From assembly GCA_050288705.1 (NCBI GenBank), contig JBNKEI010000200.1:1-61001 (forward strand): a stretch of DNA of 61,001 bases. Reading direction: 5' to 3'. Numbering within the stretch: the stretch's first letter is position 1; each line of letters begins with the position of its first letter. Below the pieces are notes generated by a model that saw only the letters and a program-made list of their open reading frames with translations, ran no database searches and was not told the DNA's origin. Source of the DNA: JBNKEI01 sp050288705 (lineage in GTDB: Bacteria; Myxococcota; Myxococcia; Myxococcales; UBA5297). Below, piece by piece: positions 1-9,030 of this stretch. Both the position numbers and the translations under genes were made by a program.

Positions 1-23
1 TCGGATATAGGGACATGCCCTAG
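1..23. repeat. Right terminal repeat of a MITE-like element (truncated by window edge)
   Basis: The first bases read tcggatatagggacatgccc followed by tag. This is the same right-end terminal repeat that closes the elements at 37049-37394 and 57476-57737 (reverse complement of the left end gggcatgtccctatatcc). Only this end lies inside the window, so the element itself would extend to the left. The window or contig may start here because the repeat broke the assembly; that is inference. Confidence 0.75.
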
Positions 24-138
24 TCGGCGGGGGCGCGGGAGGCTTAAACGCATCAGAAAGCCTGAAAGCACCGCGCAGGGACCGGCCCGATTTTGTGTTT
101 AGGAGCGCAGGATTATCTTGGATAGCTATTTAAGAAAA

Positions 139-1341
139 CTAGGAAACCGATTTGGCGACCTTTCTCTTCAGGCGAGCAGCCATTTTTAACAGTTCAGGAT
201 CATTGGGAAACAAGCTCATCGCAGATTCACACGCCCAAAGAGCCTCTTTCGGGCGTCCAGCTCTTTCCAAAAGCTGTACTAGATGAAGCCGCGGCTCGGG
301 ATCGGAGGGAGAAAGATGGATAGCAGCCGCCAATCGTTCCTCTGCCTGTGGAATGGCATCGCCCAAATGTAGATAAAGTCGCGCAGCTTCTCGATAATAA
401 GCCGCTTGACTGGAATCTAGGCGAATTGCTTCCTCAACCAACCGCAAGGCCTCGCTGGGCTCGCTAACTTTCTGAGAATCTCGAAAAAGTTGACGTGATT
501 TTTCAATTCCTGCCAGTTCTCCGGCCCGAAGAGCTGCCGCTGCTAACAATACATCAGAAGGATTAAGATCACGAGCTGCTCGAAATTCCAATAGGGCGGC
601 GTCATATTCCTTGCGCTCCAATTTTTCTAGCCCCCGGCGATAGAGCTGGTGAGCGCGGTTCAAGCAAGCCTCGTTGCGCTGAACTGGCGGATTTTCTGGG
701 TGAATGCCTTGGATAGAAGAAAGCGACTGTTGTTGAGCTTCAGTAAGGTCAGCTAATCGCAATCCTAGACCCCGTTTGCCGGTAGGCCGAGCAGCAGGAT
801 CGGCCACTCCTAACAAAGTTAGCTGACCGCTGGGAAGTTCTAGAACCAGAGATATGGGCGTTTGCGGAGGAAGTTGTGGTGCGTCATCTAAAAAGACTAA
901 TCCCCTGGTGAGAGCTTGATGGGAAAACGACAGTAAACTAGGCAAATCAAGAGCAATGCGTAGCGACAATGGATGATCGGGGGCTTCGCCAGCCAGCAGA
1001 GTTAGTGCAAGATCGAAATTAACAGGCTTTAAAAGACAGGCCAACGCTCGTCCGTTAGAGACTGCTTCTTCCACTTTGACGTCAATGTGGCCGCTCATCA
1101 AAACTACGCGAGGCGGATTGGGAAGCCGAGAGATTTCCTCCAATGTCGATAAGCCATCGATATCGGGCATCCAAACATCCAAAAGCACAGCGTCGATTCC
1201 CCCCTCGCGCACACGCGCTACTGCTTCTAGGCCGGAAAAAGCGGAATCAAGATGACAGCCGCGTCGGGACAAAAAAGCTCGTCCAGCGCTTACCAGAGCA
1301 GGATCATCATCGACCAGAAGAATGTGCAGCGGCGATTCCAT
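139..1341 (-). CDS. Response regulator: receiver + PilZ-like + TPR protein
   Basis: Predicted cytoplasmic signalling protein of 400 residues. Residues 1-120 are a CheY-like receiver. The acidic pocket is D11-D12-D13, the phospho-acceptor is D55 (in LLDVWMPD), the conserved Ser is in VLMSGH and the Lys is in LLKPVNF. All catalytic residues are present, so it should be phosphorylatable. Residues about 125-215 resemble the PilZ-like domain that is expanded in myxobacteria (pattern LxLxS...TRGLVFL...LVLELPSG...GLGLRL). The RxxxR motif for c-di-GMP binding is not evident. Residues 230-400 are three to four TPR-like repeats, suggesting a protein-docking output rather than DNA binding. It is followed downstream only by the repeat at the window edge, and no cognate kinase is adjacent. 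The ATG at 1341 lacks a strong ribosome binding site. Confidence 0.85.
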   Translation of the reverse strand: MESPLHILLVDDDPALVSAGRAFLSRRGCHLDSAFSGLEAVARVREGGIDAVLLDVWMPDIDGLSTLEEISRLPNPPRVVLMSGHIDVKVEEAVSNGRALACLLKPVNFDLALTLLAGEAPDHPLSLRIALDLPSLLSFSHQALTRGLVFLDDAPQLPPQTPISLVLELPSGQLTLLGVADPAARPTGKRGLGLRLADLTEAQQQSLSSIQGIHPENPPVQRNEACLNRAHQLYRRGLEKLERKEYDAALLEFRAARDLNPSDVLLAAAALRAGELAGIEKSRQLFRDSQKVSEPSEALRLVEEAIRLDSSQAAYYREAARLYLHLGDAIPQAEERLAAAIHLSPSDPEPRLHLVQLLERAGRPKEALWACESAMSLFPNDPELLKMAARLKRKVAKSVS

Positions 1342-1495
1342 TGAATCTGCTTTCAGGGCTAAGAAGCCGACGTTCTTCGCGAGGACTTGCAGACTATGAC
1401 TTTAGCCTGGGTGGAGCATATTCGCCAAGGGGATTGAAAACTACGCGCGCTTACCTAGTGCCATTGCGTGTCACCGGTTTCGTTTTCAATCACGG

Positions 1496-1978
1496 TTACT
1501 GTTCGATTTGCTCCGATGTTTCTACTTTAAGAAGGTATTCGGCGGTAGAGTCGCTAGTAACCTCGATAAGGTGGTCTCCTGGGATGTATACTGTCCGGGT
1601 GCGGCGAAAAGTTCCTTGCTCGGCCTCTTTAAAGAAAGCAGTGCCTAAAACAGACTCTACTTCCTTGATGCCACACCCGCTGTCATTCCACTCAATTTTC
1701 AGCTCGCTGCCTACCGCGGCTTGGGAGGTGAGAAAAATTGCAACAGTTATGTCAGCTTTCCCCTTGGTTCGGACCGAAAAGCGGCGTGGTCCGGGAAACC
1801 GGCCTTCTAAATAGCGAGCGTTGCCATCTCCCAGTGAGCAGCCGGCGCTAGTAGTGCAGACCGGTACTGAATTATTGCAAGGGTCGAGTAAGCGGCCTCC
1901 CTTGAATTCTTCTACCGGATCGGAACACTTAGAAAGCAACGCTGCAAACACAATGAAAATGGCAATGCGCTTTTTCAT
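1496..1978 (-). CDS. Small putative lipoprotein, function unknown
   Basis: 160 residues. The N-terminus is a short lipoprotein signal (MKKRIAIFIVFAALLSKC) with the Cys at 18; the lipobox LSKC is imperfect because Lys occupies the -1 position. The mature part is Cys-rich at first (a CTTSAGC stretch) and then predicted beta-rich, ending in a domain with sequence like YIPGDHLIEVTSDSTAEYLLKVET. This is reminiscent of the pre-peptidase-type beta domains of the neighbouring large lipoprotein. It starts 15 bp after the stop of the upstream lipoprotein gene, so the two are probably co-transcribed and translationally coupled. I do not recognise a family. Confidence 0.7.
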   Translation of the reverse strand: MKKRIAIFIVFAALLSKCSDPVEEFKGGRLLDPCNNSVPVCTTSAGCSLGDGNARYLEGRFPGPRRFSVRTKGKADITVAIFLTSQAAVGSELKIEWNDSGCGIKEVESVLGTAFFKEAEQGTFRRTRTVYIPGDHLIEVTSDSTAEYLLKVETSEQIEQ

Positions 1979-1993
1979 AAGTAACCAAGTGCC

Positions 1994-2716
1994 TTAAGGG
2001 ATCGTAATGGTGAGACCGGGAGTAGTGGGAGGATTGACCGCAGGAGATTCCGAGCAACCCGAGGCGCTAGACGCGCAGTCCACCTCGCCGTTTCTTCCGC
2101 TAGAGGTAGCGGTTAGTTTTTCGCATGACCAAGAATGAGTGACCGAAAACTTGCCATCACTCTTAGTGGTGACTTCCCAGCCTTTCCAGCCAGCAGGTCG
2201 AATAAGCTCGTCTGGTCCTACGCAGGTTACCTTGGCCCCGTTTACTGTATTGCCCGAGGTGTCTTTGACTACACCATGAGTGAGGTAGTGCCAATGGGCA
2301 GTGGGGGTCATTTCGAGAGTCAGAGTAGGATTGTTTTCCGCGTTTGATTCAATAACTAGCGAAGCTTTGTGGGTGCCTGCCGATAGGGGTGAATATGTTA
2401 TTACAACAAAGGCAACTTCCCGGGACTCTACCGTATCTGATGTTAATGACGCCTGGAAAAGACCTTTGTCATCGCCAGTTATGAAAACATTAGAAATTCG
2501 CAACTGCTCAAGTCCTTCGTTGCGAATCATCAAGGTTTCCATATTCTGCGTATCCACCCACAAGCTTCGGGAATCAGGCGTCTCCCCTCCGCGAATAAAC
2601 AAGGCGGTTCTATCCGGCTGAATTTGCGGTTTGTCGGGAAGCTCTTCTTCTGACCCGCAACCAAAGTTCATTGTCACTACCGCTGCCAAGAGGGCGATTC
2701 CCCAGAGATGTTTCAT
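1994..2716 (-). CDS. Lipoprotein with ASH/HYDIN-like Ig domain and carboxypeptidase-regulatory-like domain
   Basis: 240 residues. The signal peptide ends in lipobox NFGC (Cys about 20), so it is an envelope lipoprotein. Residues about 35-140 look like a 'choice-of-anchor'/ASH-type Ig fold. Cues are a region reading LMIRNEGLEQLRISNVFITGDD and, later, FVVITYSPLSAGTHKASLVI with a final NPTLTLEM strand. Residues about 148-205 look like a carboxypeptidase-regulatory-like beta-sandwich (HGVVKDTSGNTVNGAKVTC ... TTKSDGKFSV). Such domains are structural and adhesive, and no catalytic residues are visible. A strong ribosome binding site (aaggaga) precedes the ATG at 2716. It is first in a two-gene unit with the small lipoprotein at 1496-1978. 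Confidence 0.75.
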   Translation of the reverse strand: MKHLWGIALLAAVVTMNFGCGSEEELPDKPQIQPDRTALFIRGGETPDSRSLWVDTQNMETLMIRNEGLEQLRISNVFITGDDKGLFQASLTSDTVESREVAFVVITYSPLSAGTHKASLVIESNAENNPTLTLEMTPTAHWHYLTHGVVKDTSGNTVNGAKVTCVGPDELIRPAGWKGWEVTTKSDGKFSVTHSWSCEKLTATSSGRNGEVDCASSASGCSESPAVNPPTTPGLTITIP

Positions 2717-2854
2717 GTTTTCTCCTTCAAACTACTGCCAAACTACTGCGTTTGTGGGCAATCAAAACGGCACAGTAAGAACCAATGCCTTTTCCGATTT
2801 GATTAAATTATATTAACCTTATCAATAACGGCGTCTGATTTGGAAATAGAATCC

Positions 2855-5071
2855 TTACCTCCGTTTTGAAATCCATTGGCAGGGAATGTTGGGACAATTA
2901 GCATCGGGATCTGTATCTGGATAAGCCTTAAGGTTGACCTGGAAGTCAACAGGTTGGTTGTCATAGCTGTGCCGAGCGTAGGCATCGGCGATGAGATAAA
3001 ATCTGCCACCCTGGGCATACTCACTATCGATGCACATGCATTCTTTCTTGCTGTAAGTGAAATTCATTTTTCCGGAGGAGTTATCGATCTCGTAACTATA
3101 GATTTGGATATCATTATCAGCGTTTCTGTTTTCTTCATACCATGGCCACATGGTGTCACTGCGATAGGCAAAATGCCTGTTGCTTTCGCTATCGGCCGGA
3201 AGGGTTATGCAAGTATTATCGGCCTTGCAAAACATGAAACGGAAGCGAAGATCGTAAGACCTCGACACGTTAGGAAACGACCAGCCAATTGAAAGGCTCA
3301 CGCCGTTAGCACTGTTTTGCAGGTTAGCAGGAATATTGTAACGGATGTAATCAGTGTCCGCGGAACTATCGTAGTCTGCAATTCCAGTAGTGTCGTTGGT
3401 GACTCTTACATTTCCAACTTCATTGGGTTTGGGATTCTCTGGTCCCCATCCGGTTCCGTCAAAACCCCAGCCTAGGTTAATTGTCTGGATGCTTGTTGTT
3501 GCATTGACGGTAATTCCCGGGTACTCCTGAGAATCTGGTTGCGGTTCATCTGCTGGCGAAAAATCTAATTCCAAAGAATAGGTTTGATCATCAGCGCCAT
3601 TTCCTCCGGTATAGCCAACTTGAACAAAATACTCTTCGTTGGCAGGAACATAGAACTGCCCTATAAAATTACGGTAAGTTGAAATAATAGTATTGCTATT
3701 AGTATCGACGGATTGCTGCTCAGTTCGTTTTTGCCATAAGCATTGGGGAACAGTGGTGTTTTCGCACCAGGCTCCTCCATATTCATTTCCGCCACCTTGC
3801 GGACAGGTTTGCTGACAGTTTTCCTTAGTGGGTTTTTTGGAAACCACCGAGAGTTGGCGCAAGGCAGTCGAAGGTATTTTAGGAAATCTAACCGCCGAAT
3901 TAGTACTATAGGTTAACTGATATCGGACTAAACGAGCGGAATTAGAACTTTTTGGTATTGCATAGAAATCTTGATCCCCTACAAAAGGAAGTTTGCCTTC
4001 AATCGTGGCGGTGTTATTGTTTACGGTCACTAGACTTGCCTTGGTAATGGTATCGTTTCCGTTTACAGTTTCGTCATCTTCAAAAAGGCCAATCTTAACT
4101 GTGTATTGAAAACTTGGGTCTCCGGGAGGTACGGTGTTTTCATTTGGACTCTGGTAAGCGCTGATTACCAAATAGTAGGTGCCTTTTTCGGCAAGTCTCG
4201 CGGTAGCAACTAATTGATCAACTACTGCTGACGAAGCACTTTCTGCAACCACTCGTTCTTGGGAGTCTTTTAATTGGTAATTTAGTCGAATTCCCACCGG
4301 ATTTGCAGTTGGGCCTTTGGTTTCTAAATACAATATGGATCTATTGCCGGAACAGAGAGATGAAATATCGAGTTCAAAATAATCGCGGTCCCCTTTGGTG
4401 GAAAGAAAACCAACTTTTTCAATAGTATTATTACAAGCTGGCATAGTAATCGGCGTCGATTCGCCAAGCTTATCATTCGGCTCATTAACGTCAGAATCGC
4501 TTTCTACTCGTACTGTGATGCTGTAGGGGATTTTTCGATCGAGCTTTTCTTCTTCGTCATCAGAATCATGCTGCACTTTTAAAAAATAGCGACCTGGTTC
4601 GTGAATGGGAGCAGCAATGTGCACTAAGTCTGCCTCGCCGGAAGCGCTCCATCTGCGAGCGTCTTTTGCCGTATCGACCAAAGTTTTGCCGTCTGCCTTT
4701 AATAGGCTCATTTCTAATATCACCACTGACCGCTGGCGATATTTGGCGTTAGCTACCAAAATCGAACGACTTGCTAAGGGGGAAGGAACATCAATTACCC
4801 AGTAATCAATATTGCCTTTAGCTTCGATGTATTGTGTTTTTTCTTCCGTTAGAGCTAAAAAACAATCTTGATTTGCTACAGCCTTGGCTATCGTTCCGCA
4901 TTCGTGAATTGGTGGCTCAAAAGGTGGATCTCGCTTGTCGCCTGAATTGCCTGAATTTTTGCTGCAAGATAATCCAATTGAGGCGGTTAGAAATAGAATC
5001 GACACCGGTAGTGCAATATGTTTTTCTGCGACAATCAAACGGCCTATTTTGTTCCAATAGTTGTAGCGCAT
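2855..5071 (-). CDS. Large lipoprotein with repeated pre-peptidase C-terminal-like (PPC) modules
   Basis: 738 residues. A long N-region is followed by a hydrophobic stretch ending in lipobox GLSC (Cys about 36), then a low-complexity NSGNSGDKRD linker. Three or four beta modules follow, carrying the PPC signature: an Asn/Asp-rich start, then 'xGD.D.F.I' (for example FLSTKGDRDYFELDI and LPFVGDQDFYAI) and a closing YxxxxxY strand. A Cys cluster near residues 415-445 (CQQTCPQ ... WCENTTVPQC) is probably disulfide-bonded outside the cytoplasm. PPC modules are usually appended to secreted enzymes, but I see no enzyme domain, so it is likely structural or a surface binder. The ATG at 5071 has a good site (gaggga). 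It sits 43 bp after the upstream VWA lipoprotein and is probably in the same operon. Confidence 0.75.
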   Translation of the reverse strand: MRYNYWNKIGRLIVAEKHIALPVSILFLTASIGLSCSKNSGNSGDKRDPPFEPPIHECGTIAKAVANQDCFLALTEEKTQYIEAKGNIDYWVIDVPSPLASRSILVANAKYRQRSVVILEMSLLKADGKTLVDTAKDARRWSASGEADLVHIAAPIHEPGRYFLKVQHDSDDEEEKLDRKIPYSITVRVESDSDVNEPNDKLGESTPITMPACNNTIEKVGFLSTKGDRDYFELDISSLCSGNRSILYLETKGPTANPVGIRLNYQLKDSQERVVAESASSAVVDQLVATARLAEKGTYYLVISAYQSPNENTVPPGDPSFQYTVKIGLFEDDETVNGNDTITKASLVTVNNNTATIEGKLPFVGDQDFYAIPKSSNSARLVRYQLTYSTNSAVRFPKIPSTALRQLSVVSKKPTKENCQQTCPQGGGNEYGGAWCENTTVPQCLWQKRTEQQSVDTNSNTIISTYRNFIGQFYVPANEEYFVQVGYTGGNGADDQTYSLELDFSPADEPQPDSQEYPGITVNATTSIQTINLGWGFDGTGWGPENPKPNEVGNVRVTNDTTGIADYDSSADTDYIRYNIPANLQNSANGVSLSIGWSFPNVSRSYDLRFRFMFCKADNTCITLPADSESNRHFAYRSDTMWPWYEENRNADNDIQIYSYEIDNSSGKMNFTYSKKECMCIDSEYAQGGRFYLIADAYARHSYDNQPVDFQVNLKAYPDTDPDANCPNIPCQWISKRR

Positions 5072-5114
5072 AAAACGTCCCTCGATGGGTTAAAAAGCGA
5101 AAAATTTCAAGGCA

Positions 5115-6806
5115 TTATGGATTCCTGAAGTCTTCGGGGGTTAGGTGGATTACACCATCGGGAGGATCTTTAATTCCTCCAATGGGATAGCGTGCATGAA
5201 AACGCGCAATCTTAAATATTGGAGGAGACCGGCTAATTCCCCCACCGGTTTGAGAGATTGCTAATATAAATTCATTTGCTCCCATGCCATTATCGGCATC
5301 AAGAGTTGGTACCAAAAGCACGTTGTCAATCGAAAAGGAATAACAATTTTTTCCGTCCGCCTTGCTTATCGGCATTTCCTTAATTTGGTAGCGATAGGCT
5401 CGGTCTATCAAATAATTATCCTCTGGAATCAACGGATTGGTATGCATGCGCATCTCTACCTCGTTGATAAGTCCATCGCGATCGGGGTCGTCCTGAGCAT
5501 CTTCGCTACCTGGATGAGTATGGCTAAGCCACTCAAAAAGGTCTGGCATGCCATCGCCATCAGAATCGAAGCGACTACCGGAAGTGCCAATAGCAACTTC
5601 TTCGTCGCAGTCTAATAGGCCGTCATTATCCAAATCCTGCCCGCGTCGTTCCTTGGGGCACCCGTGATTAATAGCTGACCCTTCTTCGTTGAAGACTGGG
5701 TCCATATTCACTCCACGTTCACGAAAATATACCTCTGCTCCGTCAGAAAAACCATCACCATCGGAATCTATTTTGGTAGGGTCGGTTCCCAGTTCCAACT
5801 CGCGTTGATCGGTCAAGCCATCGCTGTCCGAATCCGGTTCAAGAACTGGCGAGTTCGGTAGCGCATTTAGATTAAATAGCAGTAAATTTTTAAGAAGATA
5901 GGCACGTTTTATCCCGCTAAGTCCCAAAAAAAGAAAATTAATAGGCTCCCGATTGCGAAAGGATCGAAATTCTCCTCCTCCCAGTTTTGCCATGTTTTGC
6001 AGGCGGCGCGAATCATTCTGTACCATTAGTTCCTGACAAGGACCCTCGGATGGACATGAGCTAGGAATAGGAATTCTGGGCAGCATTACGAAAGCCGTAT
6101 TGAGCGCCACCTCGCTAGCGTCGGTTCGCAAGGAACGGATTGATCTGCAGCGGGCAAATATATCAGCGTCTTCGCTATTGGTTCCGTCGGGATGACCATC
6201 GGAGAGAAAAATTACCTGATAGCTGGAAATTTCTGGATTACCAGATGTTCCTGCGCGCAGTCGACTCTCTGCAACGTCCGCGCTAATAGTGGCATAGATT
6301 TCATCTAGCGGTTTTACAAAATCAGTGTTTTGCCGGTTAGCGCCAGTGATCGCGCCACCAGTGAGCGCAAAAGAACGAATTTGGTTAGCCATTAATTGGC
6401 GTTCCAAGTCGGACATAGAATTTAACTGCTGAAAACCACGCTCCTTGGTGAGCCAAAGAACATCGCCAGAAAAAAGAAGAACCGCAATTTCAATTTCAGG
6501 AGTATCCGGAAGCGTGTCTAGAAGGTCTAGTAATGCAGTTGCCCTAGTCCCATCGGGATCGGTGGTGGTGAGTGATTGGGAAGTATCCATAGCAAAAAGC
6601 AGTTTAATGGGACGCTTCACGTCGTCAGTTCCCTGGGTGCAAAACCGCCCCTGTACGCGAATAGCTCGGTCAGTGGCTCCATAGCGACCAGCATAAGGAT
6701 CGTACAGAGTGCTGGAAGTGCAGCCAATAAACGCGAAAAAGTAAGCCGCTGCCAAAAGCTTAGTATTCGTGAGGGCTCGCAAACCAATAAAGTTCTCTGC
6801 AGTCAT
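5115..6806 (-). CDS. VWA-domain lipoprotein with thrombospondin type 3 repeats (paralogue A)
   Basis: 563 residues. Signal peptide with lipobox FIGC (Cys29). A von Willebrand factor A domain follows, with the MIDAS DxSxS intact at D74-T-S-Q-S78, a Thr region (FALTGG) and the late VIFLSDGHPDG strand, so metal-dependent ligand binding is plausible. From about residue 330 come Asp-rich thrombospondin type 3 calcium repeats (DSDSDGLTD, DSDGDGFSDG, DLDNDGLLD, DSDGDGMPD, DPDRDGL). A C-terminal beta domain of about 90 residues (starting YRYQIKEMPI) is shared with the two neighbouring paralogues. Family knowledge: VWA-TSP3 proteins are surface adhesins or calcium-stiffened stalks. Inference: cell-surface cargo of the divergent envelope machine. 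Ribosome site gagg precedes the ATG. Confidence 0.85.
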   Translation of the reverse strand: MTAENFIGLRALTNTKLLAAAYFFAFIGCTSSTLYDPYAGRYGATDRAIRVQGRFCTQGTDDVKRPIKLLFAMDTSQSLTTTDPDGTRATALLDLLDTLPDTPEIEIAVLLFSGDVLWLTKERGFQQLNSMSDLERQLMANQIRSFALTGGAITGANRQNTDFVKPLDEIYATISADVAESRLRAGTSGNPEISSYQVIFLSDGHPDGTNSEDADIFARCRSIRSLRTDASEVALNTAFVMLPRIPIPSSCPSEGPCQELMVQNDSRRLQNMAKLGGGEFRSFRNREPINFLFLGLSGIKRAYLLKNLLLFNLNALPNSPVLEPDSDSDGLTDQRELELGTDPTKIDSDGDGFSDGAEVYFRERGVNMDPVFNEEGSAINHGCPKERRGQDLDNDGLLDCDEEVAIGTSGSRFDSDGDGMPDLFEWLSHTHPGSEDAQDDPDRDGLINEVEMRMHTNPLIPEDNYLIDRAYRYQIKEMPISKADGKNCYSFSIDNVLLVPTLDADNGMGANEFILAISQTGGGISRSPPIFKIARFHARYPIGGIKDPPDGVIHLTPEDFRNP

Positions 6807-6884
6807 TTAAGCCTCGGTTAACAACCTCATTGGTTCTCGCTACCCTGAGCCAAATTCGTTCGCTTGCTTCCTTGAGTATCGATG

Positions 6885-8879
6885 TTATGGCGTAGCGCCA
6901 AGACATACATCTTTATAGTTTACCGGAAAAGCCTGGCCCTGTCGCATAACCATTGTCTTGGGACAACTGCTGCTCGAAGTATTAATACAGGAAAACGGAA
7001 CAAAATCAGCGTCGGAAATATTGATTTCTTCCGCCAATGGATTACGCAGCGACGGAGGAATGTATTGCGCGAAAACACAAGCTTGTTTCCATGTTCCGTA
7101 ATCGCGCGATACTCCTCCCTCTGGAGATTCGCCAAAGGTAAGCGTTATGTAATTAAAACCAACTTGGCCATTAGCCCGCTGCGGGGTGAGTAAACGAAGG
7201 TTGGAGATACGGAATTCATAACAAGTAGGGTCGTCTTCGCCTTGCGAAGATTTGGCGATTACTTTGTACTGATATGCGTCTCTTGATCGCAGCTGCCGGT
7301 CATCAATTAGGGGGCTGGTGTGTTGAAATATTTCTAAAATGTCGGGAATCCCATCAAGGTCACGATCCATGAGTAAGTCGTTAGTGCGGAATGGTTCAAG
7401 ACCGTAGACAAGTTCCATGCCATCGGGCACCCCATCGTGGTCGCTATCTACTAGTGTCGGGTCGGTGCCCAAATATGTCTCCATCGTGTTGGGAATTCCG
7501 TCGCCGTCGGTATCGCTCCATTTACTGCAACCGCGAGGATCTTTCTTTAACGGGTCGAAGGCGTCGGAATCGCTGCGTGCTACTTCAAAGGAATCAGGAA
7601 AACAATCTCCGTCGCTATCAGTAATGAATGTTTGGGTTCCTATAACCTTGGTGCTGTCCTGAGTATCAGGCAATCCGTCGCCGTCGCTATCAATAATCGG
7701 ACCGTCAATGGTAGGAAATGCGAAGTGGTTTCTAGCAATCAATGACTTCGATACGAACCGGGATTTCAAGCTGGTGTAGTCCAGGGCGCCCAACTCAATA
7801 GAAGCTCGATCGGTAAATTCATTATAGAGCCCATTTCCGTGTCTAGTAGCCATTTCGGTGAGTGTCCAGCGTGCTACTTCGTGAGCCTCTTCTGGACTTC
7901 CCATTCCGTTGTACAAATCGATAAGTACTTGACTACCGCCAAGTGCTACCGCATCGGCTACTCCTTCGGTGTTAAACAAAAGAATCGTATGCAGGCGAAG
8001 ATCGCCCAAATTGTACTTACTTTTAAGAAGCATCAAGCGGTCGGCAGCATCAAATACCTGATAGTTCTGATTGCGGTCGGTACCACCCACGAATTCCGCA
8101 ATAGTGTCTTCCGCATCCATCGCATTGCAGAAACGAGGCTGCCCAGTTTCCGGATTAATACCTCCTGGGTTGTCAGGCCAGACTCCCTCGGGATGCTCTG
8201 CCGATGCGTAATAGCTAGAAGGTTCGTTATCATTGGCGGTGCAGCGAGGATAAGGAGTTCCATCAGTCAAAAGAATGACTACATATTTGGTGCGAGGAAG
8301 CAGGCTTTTTCCTTTGTGCTCTATAGTATTTTGAATGTCGGATTCAATTCTCCAATAGGCTTGGGCGAGAGCGCCTTGATAGTCGGTGCCCTTGTCTAAG
8401 TTGGCCTGGAGCGACTGAATTTGTGTGTCGGTAAGGTTGCTGGCAGGACCAAATAGTTCTCCTCCGGAAGCTGGATAAACCGTAGTAATGCCTGACGCGA
8501 AAAGATCCACGGCAATAGATATATTGGTTTGCCCGCTAAATTGATTGCGCAGATCGCGCAGTGCGCGCACTCGGCCAGGTTCAGTGATTCCGCGAGCGCG
8601 TAGTCGTTGGCCAACGCTATCGCACAGGCCGCCGCCTGGTTGGGACCCTGGGCCATCGGAAACGCACATAGAGCCTGATTTGTCAATGAGAAACAATACC
8701 TTTACCGGAAACCCGTCGGCACTTGGCTTTTCAGTGCAAACTTGACCAACTAGGCTTAGTCGATTGTTTTGTTCGAATAGTGCCGAAGCATTGGCTTGCA
8801 GTGGTACGTCGGTGCACGCCGCTGAAAGACTAAGAGCCATCATCAACGAAGCTCGAAGTACCTGCCATCTCTCGAACAT
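6885..8879 (-). CDS. VWA-domain lipoprotein with thrombospondin type 3 repeats (paralogue B)
   Basis: 664 residues from the ATG at 8879. The ATG six bases further upstream (8885) abuts the ribosome site aggaga too closely, so 8879 is preferred. The signal peptide ends in lipobox SAAC. The VWA domain has a canonical MIDAS (FLIDKSGSM, D-K-S-G-S) and the later VVILLTDGTPYP strand, so it should coordinate a divalent metal. It is the longest of the three paralogues because of an insertion rich in Asn, Glu and Pro after that strand. Four to five TSP3 calcium repeats follow (DSDGDGLPD, DSDGDCFPD, DTDGDGIPN, DSDHDGVPDG, DRDLDGIPD), then the shared C-terminal beta domain. It lies 78 bp upstream of paralogue A in the same orientation. 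Tandem duplication is the simplest origin. Confidence 0.85.
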   Translation of the reverse strand: MFERWQVLRASLMMALSLSAACTDVPLQANASALFEQNNRLSLVGQVCTEKPSADGFPVKVLFLIDKSGSMCVSDGPGSQPGGGLCDSVGQRLRARGITEPGRVRALRDLRNQFSGQTNISIAVDLFASGITTVYPASGGELFGPASNLTDTQIQSLQANLDKGTDYQGALAQAYWRIESDIQNTIEHKGKSLLPRTKYVVILLTDGTPYPRCTANDNEPSSYYASAEHPEGVWPDNPGGINPETGQPRFCNAMDAEDTIAEFVGGTDRNQNYQVFDAADRLMLLKSKYNLGDLRLHTILLFNTEGVADAVALGGSQVLIDLYNGMGSPEEAHEVARWTLTEMATRHGNGLYNEFTDRASIELGALDYTSLKSRFVSKSLIARNHFAFPTIDGPIIDSDGDGLPDTQDSTKVIGTQTFITDSDGDCFPDSFEVARSDSDAFDPLKKDPRGCSKWSDTDGDGIPNTMETYLGTDPTLVDSDHDGVPDGMELVYGLEPFRTNDLLMDRDLDGIPDILEIFQHTSPLIDDRQLRSRDAYQYKVIAKSSQGEDDPTCYEFRISNLRLLTPQRANGQVGFNYITLTFGESPEGGVSRDYGTWKQACVFAQYIPPSLRNPLAEEINISDADFVPFSCINTSSSSCPKTMVMRQGQAFPVNYKDVCLGATP

Positions 8880-9030
8880 TTGCATTCTCCTGCACGCTGT
8901 GTCGTTGAATTTAAAAAAAAGACGAAGATGGTCCCAAATTGTCTCTCTCGCTTCTTTAGTGGGCTGGAATCAAGAAAACGGATGTGGCTTTTTTCACTAG
9001 TATCTACTCGGCTCCAACTTAGACCCTCTT

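Noticed and set aside
1143..1814. Plus-strand 223-codon frame opposite the receiver and lipoprotein genes
   Set aside because: It covers parts of two well-supported minus-strand genes and has basic, low-information composition; a shadow frame.
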